A model generated the notes under the pieces. The model searched no databases. It saw nothing but the letters and a program-made list of their open reading frames with translations, and had not been told where the DNA came from. From the NCBI GenBank assembly GCA_964036315.1, contig OZ038480.1, forward strand, positions 10,217,703-10,281,702: a stretch of 64,000 nt of DNA, given 5' to 3'. Position 1 is the stretch's first letter; each line of letters begins with the position of its first letter. Made by a program: the position numbers and the translations under genes. This document shows positions 32,454-42,770 of the stretch, in pieces. The stretch comes from Acanthosepion esculentum (lineage: Eukaryota; Mollusca; Cephalopoda; Sepiida; Sepiidae).

Positions 32454-32469
<16 letters not shown>

Positions 32470-32507
<38 letters not shown>
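32470..32507. repeat. (AT)n microsatellite
   Basis: About 19 AT units after a short TACATA-rich lead. Confidence 0.97.
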
Positions 32508-32512
<5 letters not shown>

Positions 32513-32554
32513 TGGATTTATTTTTATATCGACATATTTATTACTTCAAACGTT

Positions 32555-32797
32555 ATAGATAGATAGATATGAAAAACTCTGATAACTATATAGATATAAA
32601 CATACTCAATAAGATAGATATGAAAAAGGCATGTATGGACACACTTAGACAAAAAGACAGATAACTAGGAAGATAAATGTGAATATGATAGATGTTATAC
32701 GTATATAATAACATATGAAGCATGATAGATAGATAGATATGAATAGAATGAGATAGATATGAATAGGATGAGATAGATAGATAGATAGATAGATATT
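32555..32797. repeat. (GATA)n-rich region
   Basis: Interrupted GATA/GATAGATATGAA units, with the densest run at 32,770-32,795. Confidence 0.9.
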
Positions 32798-32799
32798 TA

Positions 32800-33620
32800 A
32801 AAAGTCTATAATAAACTTTTAATAGTGTTATCAGCGCCATAGACATCTTTTTAATTGACTTCACGCGAGTACTTTTGCTATCACAACATTTTTTATTTTA
32901 ATCAACATCTATACACAATTGACAATTTCTTGAGTAGTCCTTTCGGAATCACAAAATATGATGGGACCCGTGGTCAAAAATATGATTAAATTTAAATCTT
33001 TTTTTTAAATCGAGTAAGTGTTAAATATAGATCGTTTCTTTTGTATAATGATAACTTCTAATAGCTTTCTTTACAGGAAGTTCTCTATTATCTGCTGATA
33101 TTTGTCTTATGTTAATTAATAGTTGTACTTTGCTCGTTCGTAATGAGTTGAATATACAGCATTAATTATACAGAATACTAATAATACAGCGTCAAGTGAA
33201 AAGTAAGATTTGAAAGACTCTATCATATTATGCAAAAGGATCTATTCCCATTATTAAATACAATATTTCATTGGAGAGAACGGTATTTTAAAAAGTGTTT
33301 TAAATTTTTAATATTTTTGTCCTATGGTTCCAACATGTTTTGCATTTCATAATGGGTTAAGTGAAAAAAAAATATCGTCTTTTTAAAAACTGATGTCACT
33401 TGTGATAGGCGTATATTTAAATTAGAAATGTCGTGTTCCTAAAAATGAAACTAGCAAACACTTTTCTTTATTGTACTGGTAAACATTAACGTTTCTGCTA
33501 AAGGTGGTCGAAAGGACTCGAACAAATACTTTGGAAAGTTTTCTGACAAATTTCGTCGGAAAAATGGAAAAATATAATAAAAACTGATCAGACAGACCTT
33601 ATAGTCAGTCGATCTTAATT
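32800..33620. other. Unassigned AT-rich DNA
   Basis: No gene or classifiable repeat. Confidence 0.35.
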
Positions 33621-33622
33621 TA

Positions 33623-33624
<2 letters not shown>

Positions 33625-33678
<54 letters not shown>

Positions 33679-33698
33679 GTATATATACATATAAAACA

Positions 33699-33738
<40 letters not shown>

Positions 33739-33755
33739 GTATATATATATATATT
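33625..33755. repeat. Compound (TA)n with TATAAAACGTATATA units
   Basis: AT tracts separated by AAAACGTATATA or AAAACATATATG, repeated three times. This suggests a higher-order repeat of TA run plus short spacer. Confidence 0.93.
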
Positions 33756-33847
33756 TTGAACAATAAAAATTATTAAAAAAATTTAAATCTTCAGACACAT
33801 TGGCTTGTAGATTAATATTCTTTCGTTTTTATTATTATTTCATTTAG

Positions 33848-33852
<5 letters not shown>

Positions 33853-33902
<50 letters not shown>
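33853..33902. repeat. (AT)n microsatellite
   Basis: About 25 AT units, followed by ACACG. Confidence 0.97.
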
Positions 33903-33906
<4 letters not shown>

Positions 33907-34071
33907 GTTTTATTAAAATCGCCCGACTACAAGGTCTGTCTGTCAATTTTTATTATTATTATTATTATTATATACTAATGGTGATGATAATTTCTCTGCC
34001 AGAATCAGCAATTTCTGTTCTAAGGTGTTGTCGTTTGGGCAGATTGTCACGATAAACTTTCAGAATCGTTT

Positions 34072-34080
34072 CACACACAT

Positions 34081-34169
<89 letters not shown>
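34072..34169. repeat. (CA)n-(TA)n compound microsatellite
   Basis: CA repeats (to about 34,097) pass into TA repeats to about 34,169. Confidence 0.97.
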
Positions 34170-35160
34170 AAATCTATAAATATGGGATTAAGTATGTTCG
34201 ATTTGGAAGACCTTAATTACTGTATGAGTTGGTTTGTTATCACAGTTTTTATATATTTATTTTCACTGTACTGTCTGAATGTAGGACGTTTCCTCTAAGC
34301 ATATTGAAAATGTAATATTAATGTAAAATACAGGTGGGTCTGATTGTGTTGTCCTCGAACGCTGTCTACTTTTAAATAAACATATCTTAAGATATCTCTG
34401 TTTATCGAAGTATGTCTTAAAATCTACGTTGGTATAGCAGCGTCATGAAATCCGTTCTGCACACTGTGATCATTTATCATAGACGTGTTATGTCATTTTT
34501 TACAAGTTTACGTTGTTACGCCATATTTTCATCTACTTTTATGTGTGTAGATGAATGTGAAAAGGGGTTAGAGGGGTTATTTGTTTTATCTATGCGTCGC
34601 TATGCGTGAGTGAAATGAGGTTTACACACACACTCATATATATATGTGTGTGTCTGTGTAGGGGGTGCGTGTGTGTGTGTGCAGGAGGTATATTTGAGAG
34701 ATTATATATATCGCTTTAGAAAATTAGTGTCAATAAGTAGGTGTGCCTGAATACAAAACTGTTTAGTGAGTAATTTATATTCGGAGGCATGCAAGCGAGC
34801 GCTTTGCGAACAAATGAGAAAGGTACTGGATTCCAGGCGAAATATAGAATCTTGAACGATGCATTTCAGAACTTGTGAGATTGGTGTAACTTTCTACCGA
34901 TATTATCCACTCCCCTCCCGCATTCTTGAGCTGAACTATTTCAAACTTAGCTTAAATCATCGTATATTCCGCCACGTCAGATAGGTAAATAATTCGTAAC
35001 GGAATCAGAGATAAGTTCAAGTGCTAAGATAAAAATTAATGTTACGAATGCTAATTATCAAGGCAGACAAATGTCTGTGTTTAATTGGCAAAATATAATC
35101 TTCTTCCATTGATTATCTCCCTTTACTTGCTATTTGAGTTTGTATCGTACTCTGTCCAGC
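34170..35160. other. Unassigned DNA
   Basis: No gene supported. A GT-rich imperfect stretch lies at 34,625-34,685. Confidence 0.35.
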
Positions 35161-35220
35161 TTAGTAAGTAAATCTCATGATAAAATGAGAATGTATCTCT
35201 CTCTATATATATATATTAAG

Positions 35221-35654
35221 AAAGAGGTTATAGTTCTTCCAACGAGGAGAGAAAACTGTATATTTTACAGAGAAGAGAGAAACCGCAAACGTTTTTGGTT
35301 GTAATGTGGATTTTTTAAAAATATATATTATACTTTATAATATGTAAATGAAAAATAAAGTACAGTGTAACCCGGATATAAGAGAGTTGAGGGGACAAGA
35401 GAAGAGGTATCTTATATCCGGGTTTCTCTTATATCCGGGTTTGTCTATTTTGTTTAGGTAAGTATGGCTCTAATTTGGGACCAGAGAAAATGTATCTTAT
35501 ATTCGGGTTTCTCTTATATCCGAGTCTCTTATATCCGGGTTACACTGTATAATATATATTTAAAACAATCCACATTATAAACAAAAACGTTTGCGGTTTC
35601 TCTCTTCTCTTTAAAATATACACTTTTCTCTCCTCGTTGGAAGCACTATAACCT

Positions 35655-35658
<4 letters not shown>
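35221..35658. repeat. Long inverted repeat with a nested MITE in its loop
   Basis: The left arm (35,221 to about 35,340) and right arm (about 35,548-35,658) are reverse complements with few mismatches: AAAGAGGTTATAG / CTATAACCTCTTT and GAGAAACCGCAAACGTTTTT / AAAAACGTTTGCGGTTTCTC. The loop holds a separate element (35,363-35,547). A (TA)n tract follows the right arm. This is a hairpin-forming repeat of unknown class that acquired a DNA-transposon derivative. Confidence 0.85.
35363..35547. mobile_element. pogo/Tigger-like MITE
   Basis: This 185-bp element has perfect terminal inverted repeats of at least 23 bp beginning CAGTGTAACCCGGATATAAG, and a TA dinucleotide on each side (35,361-35,362 and 35,548-35,549). 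CAGT termini with TA target duplications are characteristic of pogo/Tigger members of the Tc1/mariner superfamily. Inside are repeated copies of ATCCGGGTTTCTCTTAT. It has no transposase and would depend on one supplied in trans. Confidence 0.85.

Positions 35659-35659
<1 letters not shown>

Positions 35660-35695
<36 letters not shown>
35660..35695. repeat. (TA)n microsatellite
   Basis: About 18 TA units between the inverted repeat and the next element. Confidence 0.97.
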
Positions 35696-35699
<4 letters not shown>

Positions 35700-35862
35700 G
35701 AACATTGAAATCAACAAGTTAATTGAAGTCTGTTTCATGCTTAAACGCAATCTCTGGGTGTTGACTTCAATGTCCACCTTCATATTTACATACGCTCTAT
35801 CCCTCATACTGAGCACTTTATACCATAAATATAGCATACCTTAAAAGTATATTTTATCACAT
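35696..35862 (-). mobile_element. Ribozyme-family repeat with core deleted
   Basis: The minus strand reads TGCTATATTTATGGTATAAAG, GTGGACATTGAAGTCAACAC, then ATTGCGTTTAAGCATGAAAC and GTTGATTTCAATGTTCAC. These are the two stem I strands and the stem II to GAAA part of the hammerhead repeat at 61.5 kb, but the CUGANGA box is missing. It is a dead copy. Confidence 0.65.
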
Positions 35863-36180
35863 GTATGGTGGACTCTCCCGTCGCTCGAGTCCATCAAGCA
35901 GCTATGATTTGATTATATTGGTGAAGGCATTGTGCCCTTTTTGAAGGGCCGAATACAGAGACCTGGTGCAATAAGTGCCACAAAGTCCCCAAATACTGAG
36001 TTGTCCTTCTTCTAGAGCAGTTGCCATCCAAGGCTGTAGACCCCAGTCTGTCCTGCTAGGGGAAAGAAGAGGATTAATTCCTTTCCCAAGGCACGTAAGT
36101 GAATATAATGGATTCGACTGGAATTCGAACACGTCTCTCCGATTCTTCAATCCGAGCCGCTATCTACTACATCATCGTCA
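35862..36180 (-). mobile_element. tRNA-derived SINE with LINE-like 3' tail
   Basis: On the minus strand the tRNA-like head (TAGTAGATAGCGG A box; TGTTCGAATTCC B box at 36,131-36,119) is followed by CCTTGGGAAAGG and a central domain with GGATGGCAACTGCTCTAG and GTCTCTGTATTCGGCCCTTC. Its 3' end, GAGCGACGGGAGAGTCCACC then ATACAT, matches the 3' tail of the zinc-finger LINEs at 11.6 and 61.4 kb. A headless copy is at 55,764-56,040. Transcription would be from the internal Pol III promoter. Confidence 0.8.
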
Positions 36181-36227
36181 TATATATGTATGTATGTGTG
36201 TGTGTGTGTGTGTGCGTGTGTGTGTGA
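36179..36227. repeat. (GT)n-rich microsatellite
   Basis: ATGTATGT passing into GT repeats, adjoining the SINE head. Confidence 0.93.
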
Positions 36228-36385
36228 ACATCATCGAACCGCGATAGTCTGTTTCATTCTTGAACGCAAAAGTAATCTGAAGGTTCAATCCCAAATTCGA
36301 TAGAGCTTAAATATAATATATTAAAATAATTTAATATAATAATTAATATAAAATTCCACTCCTCAGAATTTCATGCAATAACTTA

Positions 36386-36387
<2 letters not shown>

Positions 36388-36442
<55 letters not shown>
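36388..36442. repeat. (TA)n microsatellite
   Basis: About 27 TA units. Confidence 0.97.
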
Positions 36443-36445
<3 letters not shown>

Positions 36446-37344
36446 GTGTGTGTAGGTGTATGTTATTGTTGATTCACATAGGTTATCAGTATGCTACATT
36501 ATAGTTGTAGCCTCACATTGCCATGGCTGTGACCCGAATGACGTGAATCAGGGCAAACGTCCATGTGATGTTTCTCTCTCTGACTGACTCAATCATTTAC
36601 GCCACATTGGCACTCTCGGCTAAGCTCCCCCGCCCCACCTCCATCAATACCCACCCCACGCGTCACACACTCCCTAGTCTACTGAAAAATCTAATCCAAC
36701 AAAATCTACAACGCAGAATGGAAACAAATAAGCGCATAAATCTTTTCTGGTCCTCATTTACCGCGCGCATTTAATTGGACTTTTTAAAAATCCACGCTTT
36801 CTTCTCTCTGTTCTCTTCCATGAGTTTTCTTTCGACTATTCTACTAACTGCTCGTTCATTCAGATAAAATACATACTCTTAGAACCTCTCTCTCCCCCCT
36901 CTCTCTCGCTCTCTCGCTCTCTTTCTGTCTCTCTCAGTTTCTCGTTCTTTTTCTTTTTTCTCTTTATCTTTGCCTCTTTCTAAATTCACTTCATTCATAA
37001 AATACACCGATTCAGTTTGCGCGGGAAAGATGATGGCTGACTGTCATCATTTTGTCTGTATTATTCAAATCAATAACCTCTAATGATATATTTTGAACAT
37101 ATCTTATTAAAAAGAAAATGATAGAATTTTCGGCAAAAAGATGTTGAAGATGCAAAATTAGATTTTCTAATTTTTTAGTTTATGCAATTTTCCACGTGTG
37201 TCTATGTGCTTTATCATTCTTCATTCATCGTAATTTTTTTCCTCCATAAATTCGTGAGATTTCTGCCCATAATCAGCATATATTCCAATATATAAATATG
37301 TCATATATCATTTGAACTTTCATTCCAATTATACACTATATTAA

Positions 37345-37350
<6 letters not shown>
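36443..37350. other. Unassigned DNA
   Basis: A CT-rich stretch (36,885-36,975) is the only notable composition. The open frame at 36,565-36,774 has no motif. Confidence 0.35.

Positions 37351-37392
<42 letters not shown>
37351..37392. repeat. (AT)n microsatellite
   Basis: About 21 AT units. It is followed at 37,395-37,450 by the leading part of the ribozyme-family repeat (GATGTGCTATATTTATGGG, AAAGTGTTCAATATCAG). Confidence 0.95.
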
Positions 37393-37758
37393 GAAGAAAT
37401 ATAGTCTTAAGATGTGCTATATTTATGGGATAAAGTGTTCAATATCAGTGATAGATAGATACTTTCTTCAAACATTTTTTCAATAAATTCTTATTATCAA
37501 ATGCGAAAAAAATTCACTACATATATAATGGCGGTAATATAAAAAATAAATCTATATATAACGCAATATGTATCCATATAGATATGTCGATACATATTAC
37601 GTCTTGAAAGTTGTTATGGTTGTAATTCTAATCTCACCTTTAACCGTAGGCATAGATAAAGTTTATATTAATTTACTGGGAAAATTGATTTGGTGTATAG
37701 TGGAACCACCGAGAGACCTTCAAAGCAAGGACGTTCAAATCTTAAGACTTCTTTAAGA

Positions 37759-37760
<2 letters not shown>

Positions 37761-37828
<68 letters not shown>
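37761..37828. repeat. (AT)n microsatellite
   Basis: 34 AT units bounded by GACG on the left and CGTCGTC on the right. Confidence 0.98.
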
Positions 37829-37830
<2 letters not shown>

Positions 37831-38525
37831 TCGTCATCCGTCTGTCTCGGGAGACAATGGAGTAGCGATGGAGTTACATCGCCTCTCGTGACTGTGTAGT
37901 CCCACTCTGGAGTGGCACTTCCCGTGTTGTGTCGATGTCTTGCGACGTCACTGGAGTGTCCTCTCCAGTGCGCTACGAACCTGGGTGGGATATATGGAGA
38001 ACTAGGGCTGCACAGACGTCTAGTTCCCCCTCTCGGCCTTGCTAGCAGAGTCCAAAGGAGAGGATGAACCAATACAGTTTGGTACCAGCGCGGCTGCAGG
38101 AGTTACCGGAAGGCAGCACAGAATGCCGTCCATCCGCCTTAGGGGATCCACTCCGGATTTTTCTTCTCCCGAAGATTTCCACAAGGCAATGGAGCTATTT
38201 AACCCATAGCTGGGATTTGGTTCATGGGCACCAAGGCGTGTCCACACACCGGTGGGCCTGCATGCCGCATGTTAAGGGGGCCAAACTCCCCCCCCCGTCC
38301 CCTGTAGTTTAGCCCAAGTCCGCAAGGTGCTCGGTTGCCATTTGTCGCCACGAGGAGGCACTACATAGGGCTTGCTGATGGAGAGACTATATACTGGAAG
38401 GGGAAGACTTACGCACTCGGCTCCCCTTTTCGCATTGCTGCTAGCCAGCGGCGGTAACTGAAAGCGAGAAGCGACAAGCACTACCACTACAGACTACCAG
38501 ACTAGACGCATCACAACAGCCATTG
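37829..38525. other. GC-rich hairpin-rich island, about 700 bp
   Basis: Between two AT tracts lies a sharply bounded non-AT-rich block. Short perfect hairpins include GTCTC-GG-GAGAC, GCGATG-GAGTTA-CATCGC, CCACTC-TG-GAGTGG and CACTGGAG...CTCCAGTG. Several overlapping open frames exist on both strands (the longest about 115 residues with the AT tract) but none shows a domain. I take it as an unclassified interspersed repeat or structured RNA-derived element and not a protein gene. Confidence 0.5.
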
Positions 38526-38527
38526 AG

Positions 38528-38539
38528 ACACACACACAC

Positions 38540-38598
<59 letters not shown>
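38528..38598. repeat. (CA)n-(TA)n compound microsatellite
   Basis: CA to about 38,552, then TA to 38,598. Confidence 0.97.
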
Positions 38599-38602
<4 letters not shown>

Positions 38603-39591
38603 TTTATTCGAAAATTATAACATAAATATGTTATAAAATCACTACAAAAATAGCCATTTTGTTTCAACACTTCTGGTATCTTATCAAGTGATGACGTTGA
38701 ATGTAGAATAAAGGGTTTTAAAAGGTTCAAATCAATCAAACATCCCTCGCTAGGGGAAACGCTGTTACATAAGCTGGAACGACCAATCAAAATACAAGTA
38801 TATGAGAATTCAAAAAACTTGACAACGGTTATAATTACCTTCAATCTCTACTGTGAGTATCAAATTATCAAAGCCCTCTTTCCTCATTATGTGTCCTAGA
38901 AATTTCAACTGTTATTTTCCGATGTTAAAACTTCGTCGTTGCTCACATGTTCAGTCCTTGAATACTCAACATCCTTTTGTAGAACCACATTTCTGCTGCT
39001 TCAAGTCTCTTCTTCATCTGTGAGGAGATTGTCCAGCTTTAACTGCCTTAATAGAGGAATCATATTACTTAAAAGTTTAGTACTCTTTTCTTTGTTTCCA
39101 ACGAAACTTTCCTGATTTTTAATACTTTGCTTAGTTTTTGGAAAGCATCTTTGCATTTCAGTGTTGCACTTTCCGTCCTCTGTTAAAACCCTTCACAGAT
39201 ATCTAAATTGTTATACTTGTTTGATTTTGGTATCTCGAAATTTTAATTTGCATGCTGGGATGTTCCGTTTGATGACAACCATTTATTCTGTTTTCTTGCG
39301 ATTGGTGTTTATTAGTTTCTTCTCGCTTTCCCCCACTACCTTCTGTAGGGGTTCATGTAGTTTTTTTCCTGTGTCTGAGGAATCTGCATGTCTTATGTTG
39401 TTAAGATTGTGGCCGCCAATTCTGATAGCACTTCCAATTCTCTCAAAATCGTCTCACTATATAGGGTGAATAATTCCAGAGAAGACACAGCTTTGCCTTA
39501 CACCGCTTTCTGTTTTTGTATATTTACTGAATACAGGCGGTTTGCTGCCAGTATAGACTCTGGATTATTCTACTCTCCTTCCCAAATATGT

Positions 39592-39908
39592 TGTTGAGAT
39601 GTTGAGTGTTTGCACGTGAGTATATGGTAATAACGAACAAACACAGTCGTAGGGAAAAATGCTGGTATATTCAGAGAGGTATTTACATCAGAGAGATTAG
39701 TAGTAGAACGAACGTAGGTTAGTAGTAACAATAAGTAATAGTAATAAAGTCCAGCGGTATCTTCCGGTCGAGAAACGGAAGTGTAACTGATCCCTACAGG
39801 CGTCTCACGCTACACTGCACTACACTGCTACACTACTCACAGTCTCTAGAACTACTATATATAATAGGATCAGTCTATTGTGGTTGTGAAGGTGGGTGCG
39901 CCCCAACA
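39592..39908. mobile_element. Probable solo LTR inside LINE copy A
   Basis: This 317-bp insertion begins TGTTGAGATG and ends CCCCAACA, with TGTTG/CAACA inverted ends, and is flanked by TATGT (39,587-39,591) and CATGT (39,909-39,913), four of five bases identical. LINE coding sequence is recognisable on both sides (CNC before it, LNNIFGKESRIIQSLYWQQ after it on the minus strand). There is no internal region. A TATA-like ACTATATATAATAGG lies near its right end. The superfamily is unknown. Confidence 0.6.
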
Positions 39909-39918
39909 CATGTCAAGG

Positions 39919-40158
39919 TTAGCAGTTGCAAAAGTTCTTGCGGCGTACTTTATTCAACGCTTTTGCATAATCTATAAAACACAGGTATACCTCATTTTGC
40001 ATTTTTATTGCTAATTCTGGCATCATTTTGAATATAAATATCACATCTCTTGCTCCAGTGTCTTTAATGAACCCGCACTGTTTCTGTCCTATTTCTACTC
40101 TACTTCTGCACACTCTGTTCTTCAGAATTCGGATGAGAAGTTTTGTTACATGACTCAT
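39919..40158 (-). pseudogene. LINE reverse-transcriptase fragment
   Basis: The 79-residue frame contains IGQKQCGFIKDTGARDVIF and YLCFIDYAKALNKVRR. The catalytic Asp of motif A (F-I-D-Y-x-K-A) is retained. It matches the central RT of RTE-type LINEs. The frame is cut by the LTR insertion just downstream. Confidence 0.85.
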
Positions 40159-41493
40159 TAGGTTGATTGTCTGATAGATTTTACATTCGTTTGCATCTGG
40201 CTTCTAAGGCAGGGCTATGAAAATTGGTCTACTTACGTCTTTCAGCATATCACTACTGTTGTAAATTTCATTTATTATGTCTGTAATCTTGTCAATACCG
40301 AATCATCTAAAGCTGCCACCATCTCTATTGCAAATCCGTCTGGCCCTTCTACTTTGTTTCTGTTCAAATTGGCCAGTGCTAATTTCATTTCAGATTTTAT
40401 TATTTCTGGTCCTTCTATATTTCTATGTATTGCCGAGTGTCCTCTTTCGCCGTGGCCCTCCGATTTATTCGTTCCATCGCTGAAGTATTGTTTCTTTCTC
40501 TAATATCAATGTTCCGTCCTTGGATTTTATGAATCCTGTTTATGATTATATCTTTTCTCCTGTTAGTTCTCTTGTTTACTTTATGCATATCTGCTTTATC
40601 TATGATAATCATTCTTTCTATTTCTGCACATTTTTCGTTGAGACATTCTTCTTTAGTTCGCTTGCATTTGTTCCTAATTTATTTGTGCAGTGTACTTTAT
40701 TCTGTACCATACCGTGGCATTGATTTTTGTCGCTTTTGATTCATGTCGAGAATTTCATTTGTCATCCATTTTTTGTCATTTGTTTATTTTTTATGGACAC
40801 GATTGCTGATGTTACTAAACCTACTCTTAATATGGACTTCCAGTTTCCATTCTCATTTTGTCTATTGTATCTGCTTTTAAAACTCTTCATATATTTTTCC
40901 TTCACATTTTGGTCATTCAGAAGTCTGTTGTATTGCAATTTGGGTACTGAGTTGACCCTCTGCAATTTCCGTAGTTTCATTAAATTTATATATCACCCCC
41001 GCAGTCAGCACTTGAGTATGTGTTGCAGTGTAAAACTGCATTTCCAAATCCCCTATTGATAGATATAGTTGAATTGGTTTTTCGATTCTCTTACTGGGCT
41101 TCTACACGTCCATATATGGCTTGAATGTTCTTGAAACTAGGTGTTGGCTACCAGACCCATTTTTATCCGTGTCCATTGCAAGTTCCTAATCCGAATTTGC
41201 CAACTATTTCCTGTTCTTTTTCCTCGCCTACTTTGGCATTCAGCTCTCCAATGACGAAAGTTCTTGCGATTTGCATTGTGCCCTTGCGTCGTCTAGGGTA
41301 CAGAAGAACTTTTCAATTTATTCTTCTGTACTTTATGCTGTCCATACATATACAACTATTATGGATATGTTGAGAGGCTTTCCTTTCACCATAAATACAA
41401 TAATTATTTCAGTTGACAGTATCCCAGAACACATTTCTTCATGCCTTGCTCTAATATCAGTCCTACTCCTCTGTCATTTTTCTCTCCGTCTGC

Positions 41494-41733
41494 CTATATG
41501 ATCCTGTATTTGTTACTGATGAAATCTCCATTGTTTGCCCACCTCGTTTCACATACGCCGAAAATATTAACATTTAACCTGTTCATTTGTTTACGTCCCA
41601 ACGCAGGTATATTTCTTTCTTTAATAACAGTGTCCGGTCTTTGGATGTGATGCATCCTCTTGATGAGCATCTCTTTTGTCCTGTTTGTTTTCTTGTTTTT
41701 TTTATGCATATTTCCTTTATCTATGATAATCAT
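41494..41733 (-). pseudogene. LINE endonuclease N-terminal fragment at the copy A/B junction
   Basis: The minus-strand frame ends with LNVNIFGVCETRWANNGDFI, the N-terminal endonuclease motif (I-x-G-x-x-E-T) of AP-endonuclease LINEs, with the catalytic Glu present. The first part of this frame belongs to copy B's linker, so the frame crosses the junction of the two LINE copies. Confidence 0.75.
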
Positions 41734-42414
41734 TCTTTCTATTTCTGCACATTCTTCGTTGAGTCATTCCTCTTTAGCCCACCTGCATCTGTTCTTTATT
41801 TCTTTGTGTAGTATCCAATATTTTCTTCCGTGTCTTGGTATTGTTTTTGTCTTCTTCTCATCATGTCGAGAATTTCATCTTTATTTATTTTTCTTTTAGA
41901 TAATCTCGATTGCTGATGTTGCTAAAGCTTATTTTAACGTGTCCCACTTCAAGTTTTCATTCTTCTTTTGTTCATTGTATTAGCTTTTCACACTCTGCCC
42001 ATATATTTGTCCTTCACATTCCGGTCATTCAAGTGTTTGTAGTATTGCAATTTGAGTGATTCTTCAGTCCTCTTCAATTTCCGTAGTTTATATATCATTG
42101 GAAAGTGGTCGCTCCCGCAGTCAGCACTTGGGTATGTTTTGCGGTGTAAAACTGCATTTCCAAATCCCCTATTGATAGATATAGTTGAATTGTTTTTTCG
42201 TTTCTCCTACTGAGCTTCTACATGTCCATATATGGCTTGAATGTTCTTGAAACTAGGTGTTGGCTACCAGACTCATTTTTATCCGCGTTCATTGCAAGTT
42301 CCTAGTCCGAATTTGCCAACTATTTCCTGTTCAATTTCTTCTTCTGTGCTTTATGCTGTCCATACATATACAACTATTATGGATATATTGAGAGGCTTTC
42401 CATTTAGTTGGCAG

Positions 42415-42425
42415 TATCTCAGAAC
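42415..42425. repeat. SINE target duplication (left)
   Basis: TATCTCAGAAC is repeated as TACCTCAGAAC at 42,714-42,724, one mismatch in 11. LINE copy A has a single uninterrupted TATCCCAGAAC at the equivalent place (about 41,423). Confidence 0.8.
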
Positions 42426-42713
42426 GGAGGATCGGTGGAGTTATGGATAGCGGAATCGGCGAGTCGGGTTCGAATTCCAGTCGAATCTATTACATTAACT
42501 TATGTGCTAATACCCTTGAGAAAGATATGAACCCTCTTCTTCTTTTCCCAGCTATGAGTAAATAGCAGGATAGACCGGGTTCTATAGCCTTGAATGGCAA
42601 CTGGTCTACCGCAGAAAGAAATGGCAACCTACTTCGGGAAAAATCTGCCTCGTCATGTATCGAAAGATACATGATCGCCTAAGCGTGTATCACACATGGC
42701 ACATAACTGAACT
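42426..42713 (+). mobile_element. tRNA-derived SINE, full length with target duplication
   Basis: This 288-bp insertion has A box TGGAGTTATGGATAGCGG and B box GGTTCGAATTCC (42,467-42,478), followed by a body with CCTTGAATGGCAACTGGTCT that is shared with the SINEs at 35.9 and 55.9 kb. The 3' part (TCGTCATGTATCGAAAGATAC and on) differs from theirs, so this is a related subfamily with another tail. It is oriented against the host LINE. Confidence 0.85.
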
Positions 42714-42770
42714 TACCTCAGAACACATTTCTTCATATCTTGGTTTACTTTCACCAAAACATACCCCAAT

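Larger units (their letters stand above)
38852..41640 (-). mobile_element. RTE-type LINE, copy A (defective)
   Basis: On the minus strand an AP-type endonuclease start (NRLNVNIFGVCETRWANNGD, about 41,590) is followed by weaker endonuclease sequence (KGKPLNISIIVVYVW; DDARAQCKSQE; ADCG near 41,010). Then come a linker (40,980-40,760), reverse-transcriptase sequence (QKQCGFIKDTGARDVIF and EVYLCFIDYAKALNKV, 39,919-40,158), LYWQQTA near 39,540 and a C-terminal part near 38,860-38,960. A 317-bp LTR is inserted at 39,592-39,908. Frames are broken throughout. The 3' end resembles the fragment at 14,990-15,345. Confidence 0.82.
41600..42770 (-). mobile_element. RTE-type LINE, copy B, split by a SINE
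   Basis: From about 41,630 rightwards the sequence repeats copy A from about 40,510 (shared blocks include ATCTATGATAATCATTCTTT, CATGTCGAGAATTTCAT, GTAAAACTGCATTTCCAAAT and AAACTAGGTGTTGGCTACCA). Identity is high but with many indels. The SINE at 42,426-42,713 interrupts the endonuclease region. Similarity to copy A ends near 42,765. The two copies are head-to-tail. Confidence 0.8.
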
